A stretch of 64,000 nucleotides of DNA from Onstottus_B arcticum (GCA_038040485.1 JBBPIE010000005.1:62001-126000); one strand, 5' to 3'; numbered from the stretch's first letter, positions 1-9,198 are shown. The notes: generated by a model from the sequence alone, not told the origin. Translations and numbers: made by a program.

Positions 1-2040
1 GACGACGGACTGCAAGAGACTAGTCATCAGGTAGGCGACCTGTGGCGAGAATACGTAGGTACTTGTTGCCTGAAGGCGTTCGGTTGCGACGGCTCTGTCA
101 TCATCATCTGTGCTTCGTATTGGGATCGGTCTAAGCGCTGTTCCGTCGTTTGCAAAGACGGTGTACGCGCCCGCCAACTCCAGCGGTGAGACTTCGCTTG
201 TGCCGAGAGCCATAGAAGGATAAACCCGCGGCCTTTCGAGCCCGCTCTTCTCCGCTACGTTCGCAACGTTGCCGAGACCCACGCTCATCGCAAGCGAAAC
301 CGAAGGGACGTTAAGCGAGCGCCTCAAGGCTTCCCGCAGTGTGACGTTCCGATTAGTGAAAGCGCCGTGGTAGTTACTCGGCTTGTACTCCGAGCGCCCG
401 CCATCGTACTTGAAAGTTTGAGGAGTGTCTGAAATCAGACTGGCGGCTGTGTACGAGCGGCTATTGAGCGCGGTCGCATAAACGAAAGGCTTGAACGCAG
501 ACCCGGGTTGGCGCTTCGCATCCGTCGCCCTGTTGAGCTGGCTTTCGTCGTAGCTGCGGCCTCCTACCATCGCCAGCACTTCGCCGGTGTGCGCGTCCAG
601 GGCTACGACCGCCGCCTGCACTTGTTGCGGTGTTGTGCCTTTGCGAGTCGAACGAGCGAGGAGTTTATCAAGTTTCTCCGTGTGTCTGGTGAGCGCTCCG
701 TAGGCAGCACGCTGGAGTCGCGGATCCATTGTGGTCGTGATTCTTCGTCGAGACGACAACCCAACCCTTGCGTATCGCTCGTCTAGAAACCTCTGCGCAT
801 AGTCAATAAAGTAGCTTGCGCCGTAATCGCCCGTGGTCTCGTGCTTTTTGATTTGGAGCGGCTCGGCCTTCGCCGCCGCACTCTCTTCGGGCGAAATCGC
901 ATGCGTTTCCGCCATCGAGTCAAGCACACGGTTTCGTCTTCCAAGTGCGCGCGCCTCATCTCGATGCGCCGAATATCTGTTTGGCGCGCAAATCAATCCC
1001 GCGAGAAAGGCCGCCTCTGGAAGCGTTAGATCGTTCAGCGGCTTGTCGAAGTAGACTTGCGCTGCTTGCGCGAAACCGTTGATCGCGAACGTGCCGCTCT
1101 GGCCGAGATAAACATCATTGCAGTAGATCGTGAAGATCTGCTCTTTTGAGAGTCGCGACTCAAGTATCACGGCCATTGCCGCCTCTTTCAGCTTACGTGT
1201 GAACGTCCGGTCAGCCGTCAAAAAGTCGTTCTTGATGAGTTGTTGCGTGAGCGTTGAGCCGCCTTGAACTAGTTCACCCTGGTTGATGTCGGCCTTGAGC
1301 GCCCGAAGAATCCCACGCCAATCAACTCCGCTGTGACTGAAGAAACGCCGGTCTTCGACCGCCACGATCGCGTCGCGAAGGATCTCTGGAATGTCTGAGA
1401 ACTGTACCGGTATTTTCTTGCGCCGGTCGCCGTCCCGCACGGCAGCCAGTAACCCGCCTTCGATGCGCGCCGACGTCAACCGCTCGCCAGTGACCGGCCC
1501 GGTCAAGGAAACGACGCGGCCGTTCTTGTCCACCCGAATCCGCACTGGATAAAGACCTGCGCTTGACGTGTTGCCTGGCACTACTTCTATCTCGTCGCCC
1601 GCAACCTCGTACGACCCAATGACGTTCTCCCCGGCGTCGTCGGCTGACCGTTGGTGATATCCCGCCATTTGCAGGTATTCAACCAGTTCATCAATGGGGA
1701 GGCGATTCCCGACCGACACCTCGAACGGGCCGCTGAATATTCCGACCGAGTTATCAAGGAAGCTGCTCTGAAGTCGCGCGTCAATCTCGGCCGCCAGCTT
1801 GTTGTAGTAATAGATCGTCACAACTGAAGACACCACGACGAGGACAGCTAGAATCAGAAGGACTCGTGGTTGCACCAGGCTACTGCAGAGCGTCTTCAGG
1901 CTCGCGGGCAAGTGAGTCGAGATAGCAGCAAGGCGGTCATGAACCAGTTGGCGTAACGTATGGCCGCGGTTTCGAAGGACGACCGTCCGACGTGGAGGCT
2001 TTCCGTTGTTTCCCGCTCTGATTCTGTCTGCAAGTTCCAC
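1..2040 (-). CDS. Bifunctional penicillin-binding protein, PBP1b-like (3' end outside window)
   Basis: Peptidoglycan synthase with glycosyltransferase (GT51) and transpeptidase domains; 680 residues are visible and the gene runs off the left edge. The chosen start is GTG at 2040, preceded by an AGAGGA ribosome site. A basic cytoplasmic tail is followed by one membrane segment (about residues 58-78), then a UB2H-like region (IDELVEYLQMAGY, about 116-128), which points to PBP1b rather than PBP1a. The GT51 motif EDRRFFSHSG puts the catalytic Glu at about residue 229, followed by GGSTLTQQLIKN. The transpeptidase has the SxxK serine in QPGSAFKPF (about residue 514) and the SxN motif in RRSLNVPS. 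The KTG motif lies beyond the edge. The frame is open throughout the visible part. Confidence 0.95.
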   Translation of the reverse strand, partial: MELADRIRAGNNGKPPRRTVVLRNRGHTLRQLVHDRLAAISTHLPASLKTLCSSLVQPRVLLILAVLVVVSSVVTIYYYNKLAAEIDARLQSSFLDNSVGIFSGPFEVSVGNRLPIDELVEYLQMAGYHQRSADDAGENVIGSYEVAGDEIEVVPGNTSSAGLYPVRIRVDKNGRVVSLTGPVTGERLTSARIEGGLLAAVRDGDRRKKIPVQFSDIPEILRDAIVAVEDRRFFSHSGVDWRGILRALKADINQGELVQGGSTLTQQLIKNDFLTADRTFTRKLKEAAMAVILESRLSKEQIFTIYCNDVYLGQSGTFAINGFAQAAQVYFDKPLNDLTLPEAAFLAGLICAPNRYSAHRDEARALGRRNRVLDSMAETHAISPEESAAAKAEPLQIKKHETTGDYGASYFIDYAQRFLDERYARVGLSSRRRITTTMDPRLQRAAYGALTRHTEKLDKLLARSTRKGTTPQQVQAAVVALDAHTGEVLAMVGGRSYDESQLNRATDAKRQPGSAFKPFVYATALNSRSYTAASLISDTPQTFKYDGGRSEYKPSNYHGAFTNRNVTLREALRRSLNVPSVSLAMSVGLGNVANVAEKSGLERPRVYPSMALGTSEVSPLELAGAYTVFANDGTALRPIPIRSTDDDDRAVATERLQATSTYVFSPQVAYLMTSLLQSVV

Positions 2041-2648
2041 TTTTTTCCTCTGTCTTGAAGAGTGCCGACCCCTCGAGACGTGCGATCTACTGACGCCTGA
2101 TTTAGGCAAAGCCGGTGCCAGCTACCGCTAATAACAGTGTCCGTGTGAAATGCGAAAAAGCTGGTCTGCAGACTGTCGCGACCGTATCCTGGATTGAGGA
2201 GGTGGACTCTAATCGTACATAACGTGGGTACGACCGAAAGATCCTTTGCAGCTTTTTACCTAATGCTTCAGATGAGCCTGTTCCGGCCCTTCGTGCGCAC
2301 GAGTCCTCCAACCACTGCTGCCACCCCCGTCACCAAAAGCCCGGTCCCCAGCCAAACTCTCCGACATCATCTGTGTCTCCGTATGCGGCAGGCCCCCTAC
2401 CATTCAGGTTTTGCCCACATCGGTCGACCGTGCCGAGGCTCCGACCAATGTTTACGTTTACAATTCCAATGATACGCCCACTTGAGATGGGGTTCTGTCC
2501 AATACAGGACCCTATTGAAGATTGTTTTGGCGGGTATGAACCAACCCATACACCGACTGTGGACTAGCGATAGATGTATGAACTGGTCTTCTTCTGTTGC
2601 AGGACAAGATCGTAGCTCAGGGGAAATCGGTGCTAGGTAGCGTGTCTG
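2041..2648. other. Gene-poor stretch with a possible gene remnant
   Basis: No convincing gene lies in these 608 bases. On the minus strand, 2268-2370 reads WLGTGLLVTGVAAVVGGLVR followed by a basic tail and a TGA stop. This resembles the hydrophobic-plus-basic end of a PEP-CTERM sorting signal, but a stop lies just upstream. In another minus frame about 80 codons upstream are open and glycine/asparagine-rich. The whole may be the decayed 3' end of a secreted-protein gene. This is inference only. Confidence 0.3.
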
Positions 2649-3749
2649 CTAATCGACGCCTTCCATTGTTTCGCAAATCAGCTGATCCACGACCGCTTTC
2701 AGATCGCCAGTCTCCTTGAAGGTCTTCAGTTGCCGGTCGGCGCTGGTGCCGTTCTTAAGGATGGTGTGGACGTACTCGATGTCTTTGCGGCTGCCGAGCT
2801 CGTCAACAACGTCGTCAACAAACTCGAGCAGTTCCAGTATCAGGTCACGAACCGGAACTTCCGTCTGCTTGCCGAAGTCTATGAGTTTTCCGTCAAGCCC
2901 CCATCGCACCGCGCGCCACTTGTTCTCCTGAATCAGCGCGCGCCTGTAAAGCCTGAAGCCCATGTTCTGGCGGTACAGCTTGCTGAGCTTTGCGACGATG
3001 GCCTGGATCAGAGCCGCGATCGCGAGAACTTCGTCTACCCTCGAAGGTATATCGCAGACCCGAAACTCGAGCGTCGGAAAGGTAGGATGCGGCCGGACGT
3101 CCCACCATATCTTCTTTGGCCGGTCGATGCAGCCCGTCTTCAAGAGCAGGCTCACGTAGTTGTCAAACTCGGAATACGAGCCGAAGTAATCGGGGATGTC
3201 GGTCCGGGGGAACTTTTTGAAAATCTCAGAGCGATAGCTCTTGAGCCCGGTGTTCGTGCCCATCCAGAACGGCGAGCTGGTCGACAATGCCAGCAGGTGC
3301 GGCAGGAAGTACCGCGCCGCATTCATGAGGTGAATCTGCGCATCGCGGTCGTCGATCCCGACGTGCACGTGCATGCCGAATATCAGGAGCGACTGCGCGA
3401 GCAACTGCATTTCGTCGATCAATGCCTCGTAGTGCGAATCCGGAGTTATCAGCTGATCCTTCCAGCTCGAAAACGGATGAGTGGACGCAGCAGCAATGCG
3501 CAGGCCTTTCCGTCCCGCGAGATCCGAAACCGCACGCCGAAGCTTTATCAGATCGGCTCGCGCTTCCTGGATGTTGTTGCAGATCCCAGTCCCTATTTCG
3601 ATCATCGACTGGTGCATCTCCGGCTTCACCTGCTCGCCGAGGATCATCCGGCCCTCATCGATCATTTCGGTGATGTGAGAACGGAGGTCGCGCGTCTCCG
3701 GGTCGATTATCTGAAATTCTTCTTCGATTCCCAGCGTGAAGTCAGCCAT
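2649..3749 (-). CDS. ybdK: Carboxylate-amine ligase, GCS2 family (YbdK-like)
   Basis: Glutamate-cysteine-ligase-2 family enzyme. These ligases use ATP to form a bond between a carboxylate and an amine; in many members the true substrate is unknown. The 366 residues fit the usual YbdK length. Family marks are the N-terminal TLGIEEEFQIIDP, the EMHQSMIEIGTG segment, GMHVHVG (metal/ATP site) and the ARYFLPHLLALS helix. The ATG at 3749 follows GAGGTG. It is the last of three minus-strand genes; the two upstream neighbours are ATP-grasp ligases, so the set probably builds or modifies a small peptide-like compound. The only sizeable gap in the operon, 111 bp, holds an inverted repeat. A long open frame on the other strand is a shadow. 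Confidence 0.9.
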   Translation of the reverse strand: MADFTLGIEEEFQIIDPETRDLRSHITEMIDEGRMILGEQVKPEMHQSMIEIGTGICNNIQEARADLIKLRRAVSDLAGRKGLRIAAASTHPFSSWKDQLITPDSHYEALIDEMQLLAQSLLIFGMHVHVGIDDRDAQIHLMNAARYFLPHLLALSTSSPFWMGTNTGLKSYRSEIFKKFPRTDIPDYFGSYSEFDNYVSLLLKTGCIDRPKKIWWDVRPHPTFPTLEFRVCDIPSRVDEVLAIAALIQAIVAKLSKLYRQNMGFRLYRRALIQENKWRAVRWGLDGKLIDFGKQTEVPVRDLILELLEFVDDVVDELGSRKDIEYVHTILKNGTSADRQLKTFKETGDLKAVVDQLICETMEGVD

Positions 3750-3763
3750 GGAAACACCTCGGG

Positions 3764-3857
3764 TTTTGGATTTTGGATTTTAGATTTTGGATTAGTGCGC
3801 CAGACAGTGTCAGTTCGAGACTCACAATCCAAAATCCAAAATCTAAAATCCAAAATC
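3764..3857. repeat. AT-rich inverted repeat between ligase genes
   Basis: Two 25-base arms (3769-3793 and 3833-3857) built from repeated GATTTTGGATT / AATCCAAAATC words form a hairpin with a loop of about 39 bases. It lies in the gap between the circularly permuted ATP-grasp gene and the GCS2 gene. It could attenuate or process the operon transcript, or simply be a dispersed repeat. Confidence 0.8.
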
Positions 3858-3860
3858 GTA

Positions 3861-5204
3861 TCAGTCGACCAGCATCGTTGGAACCATTCCCGCACCTGAA
3901 GTCACGTTCGCAAGCGACGACGAGGAGAGACGCGTAAACCCGCCTCTAACGCGACCAAAAAACAATAAGGGGTCAAGGTCGAGCAACTGCTCGATCATCT
4001 CCACCTCACCCGATTCCGCGTTCACGTACGGGAAGATCTCGCGAGAGGTCGTGACGCGTTCCTGCACAAGATAGTCCGCGCCGAGCGCCTTCTCAATCGC
4101 TTGATCCCATGCGGCCTCGTCCGACTCCCATCCGATGTAGATTCCGTGTCCGCCGTAATCGTCATTGGGCTTCAACACGAGCGTTTCGCGGTTCCGGCGC
4201 ACGAACTCGAGCAGGTCAATCTCGGCTCCGGCGTGCGTCGTCTTCGCGTGTTCGATGCGCCGCGTCCACGGCACAGACAGGCGGATCGCCTCGCGTTCAG
4301 CCTCCGAGAAATAGTGCTGGTGCCGCTCATCGGTGAGGACGCCGAACAGCATCTTCTTGTGCACGTACTTGGTCCGAAACGAGTTGACGTAAACCGCGGC
4401 GCCTGTTCGATAAGCTTCAACAAACGGGCGGCATTCGTCGATCTTCTCAAGCAACTCAGTCGTCAGCACACGACGATAGACGAGATCGACTTTGAAGACG
4501 CCGTGGTGAAGCTTCCCATCCCTCAGTTCCAAATCACGCGGGTCGGCGATCGTAGCCGAGTAACCGCGGCTCTCGAAGTATTCTTTAAACAGCTCGAATT
4601 CGCGCTGGGTCGGCAAGCCCTTGTAGTCCACGATCGCGATGTTGGGTCTGCTGCCGACGCCTCGCACCCGCTGGTAGATAGCCAGCAGCGCGTCCAGCAT
4701 GTGCTCGCGGCAGTACATCGGCGTGACGGAATACGATTGTCTGAACTTGCGCATCAGCGGCAACTCGAGAAACATCTCGGCGGCTACGTCCTGGTAGGCG
4801 ATTCCAGCCGGGCACTCCGCATTCAGCTCGACGAACTGATATGTGTCGTTCGTCAAAAACGAATCCAGCCGCGAAGTCACCGACACATCCTGGTAGCCCG
4901 GATCGATAGCCACCAGCTCCCGCTCACCATCGGTCAGGCCGATCTGGTCAAGCATCACTCGATCGCCGGGAATCGCGCGGCCGACTTTCTCGATCGCACC
5001 CCAGACCGTCTCACAAGCCATCGTGATCCGTCGCCACTCAGCGCGTGTGACAAAGTGCGGCCGCAAATACGGCGACAACATTCGCCCGCCGAACACGAAT
5101 CGCACCTCGTTCAATCGCTGGGTCAGCAAAGCCCTCGACTCTTCCAGGAGCCCCGGTTCGCGTTCGATCAGGGAGTTATACTCGTGAACCGCCTCGCTGC
5201 TCAT
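3861..5204 (-). CDS. Circularly permuted ATP-grasp family ligase
   Basis: 447-residue protein with features of circularly permuted ATP-grasp enzymes, which join a carboxylate to an amine through an acyl-phosphate. The N-terminal half has RLDSFLTNDTYQFVELNAEC and PAGIAYQDVA (conserved glutamate/asparagine in a metal-binding-like strand). The C-terminal half has ETLVLKPNDDYGGHGIYIG, a nucleotide-binding lysine and glycine-rich loop, then YLVQERV. The ATG at 5204 follows GAGG and starts 7 bp after the stop of the upstream ATP-grasp gene, so the two are translated from one transcript. The substrate is unknown. Reductive or kinase roles are less likely because no extra domains are present. Confidence 0.85.
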   Translation of the reverse strand: MSSEAVHEYNSLIEREPGLLEESRALLTQRLNEVRFVFGGRMLSPYLRPHFVTRAEWRRITMACETVWGAIEKVGRAIPGDRVMLDQIGLTDGERELVAIDPGYQDVSVTSRLDSFLTNDTYQFVELNAECPAGIAYQDVAAEMFLELPLMRKFRQSYSVTPMYCREHMLDALLAIYQRVRGVGSRPNIAIVDYKGLPTQREFELFKEYFESRGYSATIADPRDLELRDGKLHHGVFKVDLVYRRVLTTELLEKIDECRPFVEAYRTGAAVYVNSFRTKYVHKKMLFGVLTDERHQHYFSEAEREAIRLSVPWTRRIEHAKTTHAGAEIDLLEFVRRNRETLVLKPNDDYGGHGIYIGWESDEAAWDQAIEKALGADYLVQERVTTSREIFPYVNAESGEVEMIEQLLDLDPLLFFGRVRGGFTRLSSSSLANVTSGAGMVPTMLVD

Positions 5205-5211
5205 CGACGCC

Positions 5212-6171
5212 TCACTTTGCCCTTGCTTGCTGACCGGCGCTCGGCCGCTTAATATCGCTGGCCAGAAGATCGTGCCACCGATGATTGGTCAGAGTGGGTT
5301 CGCCATGCAGCGCGGTCTCAATCGCCAGGTCCGCCACCTTCTCGACCATCCACTTGAAGTAAACCGAACCAACCGACCACCAGTCCGCGTCCGGCGCCGG
5401 GTTCATGTAGTCGATCGCATAGGGCGTATCTCCAACGATAGCGAACTCGACGGTGTTGATGTCATACCCGAGCGCTTCGTTGATCAGGATGGTCTCTCTC
5501 CGCACGCGTTCTTCCATTGCCGGATCGAGATAGTTGTCGACCACAAGATAGCGCTGGAAGATCGGGTCGTAGGGCATCGGGCACACATCTTTCTTTCCGA
5601 TGCAGTACGACCGCACGTAGTGATCGAAAGGAATGTACTCCTGCAAGGTCATGCAGTCGGTCCCGCTCGCGTTGTACTTCTCCATCAGCTCTTCCCGCGT
5701 GTTGACTCGTGACACGCCGCGCCACCCGCCTCCGTCATAAGGCTTGATAAACGCAGGCAAGCCGACGTGATCGATGATCCCCTCCCAATCGAGCGGGTAC
5801 TCGAGGTTCCGAAGCGACTCCGCTACGACTCCCTCTTTGTAGTCCTTCTGCGGAAGGAGAATCGTCTTGGGAATGGCGATGCCCATGTAAGTCGCCAGCG
5901 AGTAGTTGAAGAATTTGTCGTCTGCGGTCCACCAGAACGGATTGTTCAGGACCTTCACGCCCGAAAGCACCGCGCTCTTCAAGTAAGCTCGATAGAACGG
6001 AATCTCGTGGGAGATTCGATCGACGATGACGTCGTACTTGCACTTTTCAGCCATCGGCACGCCACCCAGTCTTACGTACTCGGCGGTCACGCCGGCGTTT
6101 CGGCGGTTGATCTCATCCATCAGCGCCTGTGGAAAGGTCCCTTCCCGGCCGACAAGCAAACCGACTCTCAT
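5212..6171 (-). CDS. ATP-grasp domain protein, first gene of the ligase operon
   Basis: 319-residue ATP-grasp protein. The N-terminal part (MRVGLLVGREGTFPQALMDE) looks like the pre-ATP-grasp Rossmann domain. The central part has PAFIKPYDGGGWRGVSRV, the nucleotide-binding lysine and flexible loop, followed by TLQEYIPFDHYVRSYCIG. Near the C-terminus, YDINTVEFAIV and YAIDYMNPAPDAD supply the acidic and asparagine residues that bind magnesium. The ATG at 6171 follows GGAGGAG. The family joins acids to amines or amino acids; the substrate here cannot be read from sequence. It is closest in style to RimK-like and D-Ala-D-Ala-ligase-like enzymes but matches no named one that I recognise. Confidence 0.85.
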   Translation of the reverse strand: MRVGLLVGREGTFPQALMDEINRRNAGVTAEYVRLGGVPMAEKCKYDVIVDRISHEIPFYRAYLKSAVLSGVKVLNNPFWWTADDKFFNYSLATYMGIAIPKTILLPQKDYKEGVVAESLRNLEYPLDWEGIIDHVGLPAFIKPYDGGGWRGVSRVNTREELMEKYNASGTDCMTLQEYIPFDHYVRSYCIGKKDVCPMPYDPIFQRYLVVDNYLDPAMEERVRRETILINEALGYDINTVEFAIVGDTPYAIDYMNPAPDADWWSVGSVYFKWMVEKVADLAIETALHGEPTLTNHRWHDLLASDIKRPSAGQQARAK

Positions 6172-6195
6172 GTGCTCCTCCGTGGTTCTCCGTGG

Positions 6196-6213
6196 CGCAG
6201 ACTTTAGTCTGCG
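6196..6213. repeat. Short palindrome, CAGACTTTAGTCTG type
   Basis: An 18-base palindrome just upstream of the ligase operon. The same core, AGACTTTAGTCT, recurs three times plus an inverted copy at 32167-32331, so this is a single degenerate member of a dispersed family. Confidence 0.6.
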
Positions 6214-6416
6214 ATCAGGCAGTTCGTCCCCGCCCGAAATTCAGTGACTTCCGCGCAAACCAACGTCTGCGCTACTCACACAGCTTTTATCCTAGAGCGC
6301 GAATTCTATAGTACAGTTCCGAAGCGTTGCAACATATTCACATTGCAGCAAGCGCGCGCGCCGGCCGGCTCCAACATTGGCGAGGATTCTCGGACGGAGC
6401 GGCCCCACTTACAATC

Positions 6417-6488
6417 CTGGGAGCGCGGCCGTCCCGGCCGCAGCCTTTCGCATTCTGTTGACGGCGGGCGAGACGCCCGCGCTCCCAG
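6417..6488. repeat. CTGGGAGCG...CGCTCCCAG inverted repeat
   Basis: Dispersed intergenic repeat bounded by CTGGGAGCG and its complement CGCTCCCAG, with further inner palindromes (GGCCGTCCCGGCC, GGCGGGCGAGACGCCC). It lies between the divergent ligase operon and the secreted-protein gene. Related copies are at 9898, 13882, 23975 (half) and 37683. The gap 6172-6600 holds no gene that I can support. Confidence 0.75.
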
Positions 6489-6600
6489 CGTATCGGCGTT
6501 TCGGGTGCGAGTGTCATAATCCGTGTGCTACAATCTCGCTTTCCCGATCATCAAATGCGTTAGCATCCCAACAATTTGCTCTGACGGAAGGAAGGCTCGC

Positions 6601-7593
6601 TTGTTCAGGTCGTTTGTAAAATTCAAAAGATCATCGAGTGTTCCGGTTGTGGCAGCTCTCCTGCTGGCTGCTTTGCTGATGGCGGCTTCATCGCTGCCGA
6701 CCGCGGCCCAGGACCAGGAGAAGAAGAAACCCGACGCCCCGGCCGCCACTCCGAAGGAAGCCGGCAAGGTTCCGACGGGCAAAGAGCTTGAGAAGGACAA
6801 GAAGAAGCTCGAGCAGGACAAGACGAAGCCAAACGAGCCCAAGATGACTCAGGGGGAAGCGAATGCAGAACTGGCGATTCTGGCTTTCGGCGGACGCAAA
6901 CAGCTCGACACGGCGCGCGGCGCGATTCAAGAAGAGGGCACGATCCGGCTTGCCACGGATCAAGGTGATTTGACGGGCGCTTACAAGCTCCGCTCGGTCA
7001 GGAAGGAAAAGTCGTGGCTGGATCTGCTTCGAGTTGATCTGGAGCTTTCGGCTGTGGATGCTGCCGGCAGTGGATCGACCACACCCCCGATCAAGTACAT
7101 CATCGGATTCAACGGCGCAACGGTGTGGTCTGCTCAGAACAACCAGTACGTCAACCCGAGACCGGAAGCCGAAGTTGCATTTCGCGCCCAGCTCAGTCGC
7201 GATTACACGGCGTTGCTGCGCTACAAGGAAGACGGGTCAAAGGTTGACTATATCGGGCCCGAGACGATTGTGGGGGTCGAGACAACCGCGCTGGACGTGA
7301 CCAACTCCAACGGCGAAAAGACGCGCTACTGGATCAGCACCGGCTCGAAGAATAAAGCCGGCACTTTTCGAATCCTGCATGCGGAGTATGAGCTAAAGCT
7401 CGGCCCGGACAAACCAGTTACCAAGTATCACATCGCGTACTACTACACGCCGTTTCGCGTTGTGGGGAACACGCTTTTGCCGGCACGAAGGGTGATGACT
7501 CAGGACGGAAAGTTCGTTCAGGAAATCATACTGACAAACATCACGTACTCGGCCAAGCTCGACCCGGAGATATTCCTGCACCTGCAGCAGTGA
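6601..7593 (+). CDS. Secreted protein of unknown function
   Basis: Exported protein of about 330 residues. I place the start at the TTG at 6601, behind GGAAGGAAGG, because it yields a clean signal peptide: a basic start, a hydrophobic run (PVVAALLLAALLMAASS) and cleavage after TAAQ. An upstream in-frame GTG at 6523 would add 26 residues with no use. A lysine/glutamate-rich low-complexity stretch follows (EKDKKKLEQDK), then a beta-rich region (YIIGFNGATVWSAQNNQYV; RYWISTGSKNKAGT) resembling the LolA/LolB-like sheet of outer-membrane-directed proteins. The resemblance is weak and the role unknown. It ends directly against the stop of the convergent next gene, with no bases between them. Confidence 0.75.
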   Translation: MFRSFVKFKRSSSVPVVAALLLAALLMAASSLPTAAQDQEKKKPDAPAATPKEAGKVPTGKELEKDKKKLEQDKTKPNEPKMTQGEANAELAILAFGGRKQLDTARGAIQEEGTIRLATDQGDLTGAYKLRSVRKEKSWLDLLRVDLELSAVDAAGSGSTTPPIKYIIGFNGATVWSAQNNQYVNPRPEAEVAFRAQLSRDYTALLRYKEDGSKVDYIGPETIVGVETTALDVTNSNGEKTRYWISTGSKNKAGTFRILHAEYELKLGPDKPVTKYHIAYYYTPFRVVGNTLLPARRVMTQDGKFVQEIILTNITYSAKLDPEIFLHLQQ

Positions 7594-7926
7594 CTAAGAG
7601 TCAAGATACTCATCTATGCTCAGCCCAACGCGCGCAAGAAACTGATCGGCCATCGACGGGATGTCATCCACCGTTTCATCCAGCGAGATTCGCTCGACTC
7701 TCCACATCGGAAAAAACACGTGAGTCAGACCTATGTTCCGCTCGCCGCGCACGATCGACTGAGTCCAGTCGCCAAACGTGTTCAAGTCGATACCGCGCAC
7801 GAACGCGCCTGCAGGGTTTAACTGCCGCAGAATGCCCCAGACTTTTTCACGCGGGCTGTGAAGATAGATCATGACCGGCGAACCCGCCGGTATGCCCTCT
7901 CCTGAAGTGTTATCAATCTCAGCCAT
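7594..7926 (-). CDS. Small conserved protein of unknown function
   Basis: 110-residue soluble protein; I do not recognise a named family. The ATG at 7926 is chosen because GGAAGGA lies five bases upstream; a longer in-frame start at 7947 has no ribosome site. The middle (MIYLHSPREKVWGILRQL; GAFVRGIDLNTFGDW) has a regular strand-helix pattern and looks like a small PilZ- or ligand-binding-type barrel, though no diagnostic motif is present. The stop abuts the stop of the secreted-protein gene on the other strand. The thiolase gene is next upstream on the same strand, about 90 bp away, so co-transcription is possible. Confidence 0.65.
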   Translation of the reverse strand: MAEIDNTSGEGIPAGSPVMIYLHSPREKVWGILRQLNPAGAFVRGIDLNTFGDWTQSIVRGERNIGLTHVFFPMWRVERISLDETVDDIPSMADQFLARVGLSIDEYLDS

Positions 7927-8016
7927 CGCGATCCTTCCAATTTGCAATTTTCATTTTTCAACTCTCAATTTTCAGTGCCTCTCCGGCTTGTCCGCGTCCG
8001 TGTTTTCGGTAAGGGT

Positions 8017-9198
8017 TTACCGCTCCACGATCATCGCGATTCCCTGCCCTCCGCCAATGCAAAGCGCCGCAAGCCCGCGCTTCACGTCTCGACGTTTCAT
8101 CTCATACAGAAGCGTCACCAGAACTCGCGCGCCGCTCGCTCCGATCGGATGCCCGAGCGCGATTGCGCCGCCGTTTACGTTCACACGCGAGCCGTCCAAA
8201 CCGAGCTTCGCCATAACCGCGAGGCTCTGAGCCGCGAACGCTTCGTTCAACTCGAACAGGTCGATGTCCTCGATCTTAAGGTCAGCTTTTTCGAGCGCGC
8301 GCTGGATCGCCGGCACCGGCCCGAGACCCATGTAGCGAGGGTCTACGCCGGCCGACGCGTAGGACACGATCTGGGCCAGCGGAGCCAGTTCCATCAGCCG
8401 CGCGCGGTCTTCGCTGCCTACGACGACCGCCGCCGCGCCGTCGTTGATCCCCGAAGCGTTGCCCGCCGTGACCGTGCCGTCTAGCGTTTTGAAAGCGGGC
8501 TTCAAGCGAGCAAGCGTCTCAGACGTAGTACCCGCGCGCGGGTGCTCGTCGACCGTGAAGGTCAGGAATTCGCCCTTCCTTTGCCGCACCATCACCGGCA
8601 CGATTTCGTCCTTGAACCGACCCTCGGCGACCGCCGCTCCGGCTCGCCGCTGGCTCTCCGCTGAGAACTCATCCTGCGCCTCGCGCGAGACTCCGCACAG
8701 CTCAGCTACATTCTCGCCGGTGATTCCCATGTGACAGCCGGCCATTGCGCAGGTCAGGCCTTCACTCAACATCGAATCGATCAATTCGCCGTTCCCGAGC
8801 CTGTAGCCCCACCTCGCTTCTTTCAAAAGGTAAGGCGCCCGGCTCATCGACTCCATACCGCCTGCGACGATCAGTTCGGCATCTCCCGCCGCAATCGCTT
8901 GAGCTGCGAGCGCCACAGCTTTCAAGCCCGACCCGCAGACCTTATTCACCGTGAACGACGGCACGCTGTCAGGGATGCCCGCAGCGATTGCCGATTGCCG
9001 GGCTGTGTTCATTCCCGCGCCGGCTTGCAAGACGTTGCCCATGATTACTTCGTCAACGTCTCCGCGATCCAGCCCCGCGCGATCGATAGCGGCTTCGATC
9101 ACGATGCGTCCAAGCTCCGAGACCGAAACGTCCTTGAGCGACCCGCCGAACGTCCCGATCGCGGTCCTAGCCGCGCTAACTATCACTGCTTTCGACAT
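8017..9198 (-). CDS. Acetyl-CoA C-acetyltransferase (thiolase)
   Basis: Condenses two acetyl-CoA to acetoacetyl-CoA, or cleaves 3-ketoacyl-CoA in beta-oxidation. The 393 residues match the family exactly. Visible catalytic features are the nucleophilic cysteine in VNKVCGSGLKAV, the histidine in GHPIGASGAR and the second cysteine in ALCIGGGQG. The ATG at 9198 follows GAGAGAG. Its length and motifs favour the degradative/biosynthetic AtoB-PhaA-type group. Acyl-CoA dehydrogenases and enoyl-CoA hydratases lie elsewhere in the window (31-38 kb), so it may serve the same acyl-CoA pathways, but it is not in an operon with them. Confidence 0.95.
   Translation of the reverse strand: MSKAVIVSAARTAIGTFGGSLKDVSVSELGRIVIEAAIDRAGLDRGDVDEVIMGNVLQAGAGMNTARQSAIAAGIPDSVPSFTVNKVCGSGLKAVALAAQAIAAGDAELIVAGGMESMSRAPYLLKEARWGYRLGNGELIDSMLSEGLTCAMAGCHMGITGENVAELCGVSREAQDEFSAESQRRAGAAVAEGRFKDEIVPVMVRQRKGEFLTFTVDEHPRAGTTSETLARLKPAFKTLDGTVTAGNASGINDGAAAVVVGSEDRARLMELAPLAQIVSYASAGVDPRYMGLGPVPAIQRALEKADLKIEDIDLFELNEAFAAQSLAVMAKLGLDGSRVNVNGGAIALGHPIGASGARVLVTLLYEMKRRDVKRGLAALCIGGGQGIAMIVER

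Noticed and set aside
2730..3899. 389-codon open plus-strand frame
   Set aside because: Antisense to the GCS2 ligase, which has clear family motifs; the plus frame reads no known pattern and lacks a ribosome site.
4101..5252. 383-codon open plus-strand frame
   Set aside because: Shadow of the circularly permuted ATP-grasp gene; typical of GC-rich antisense frames.
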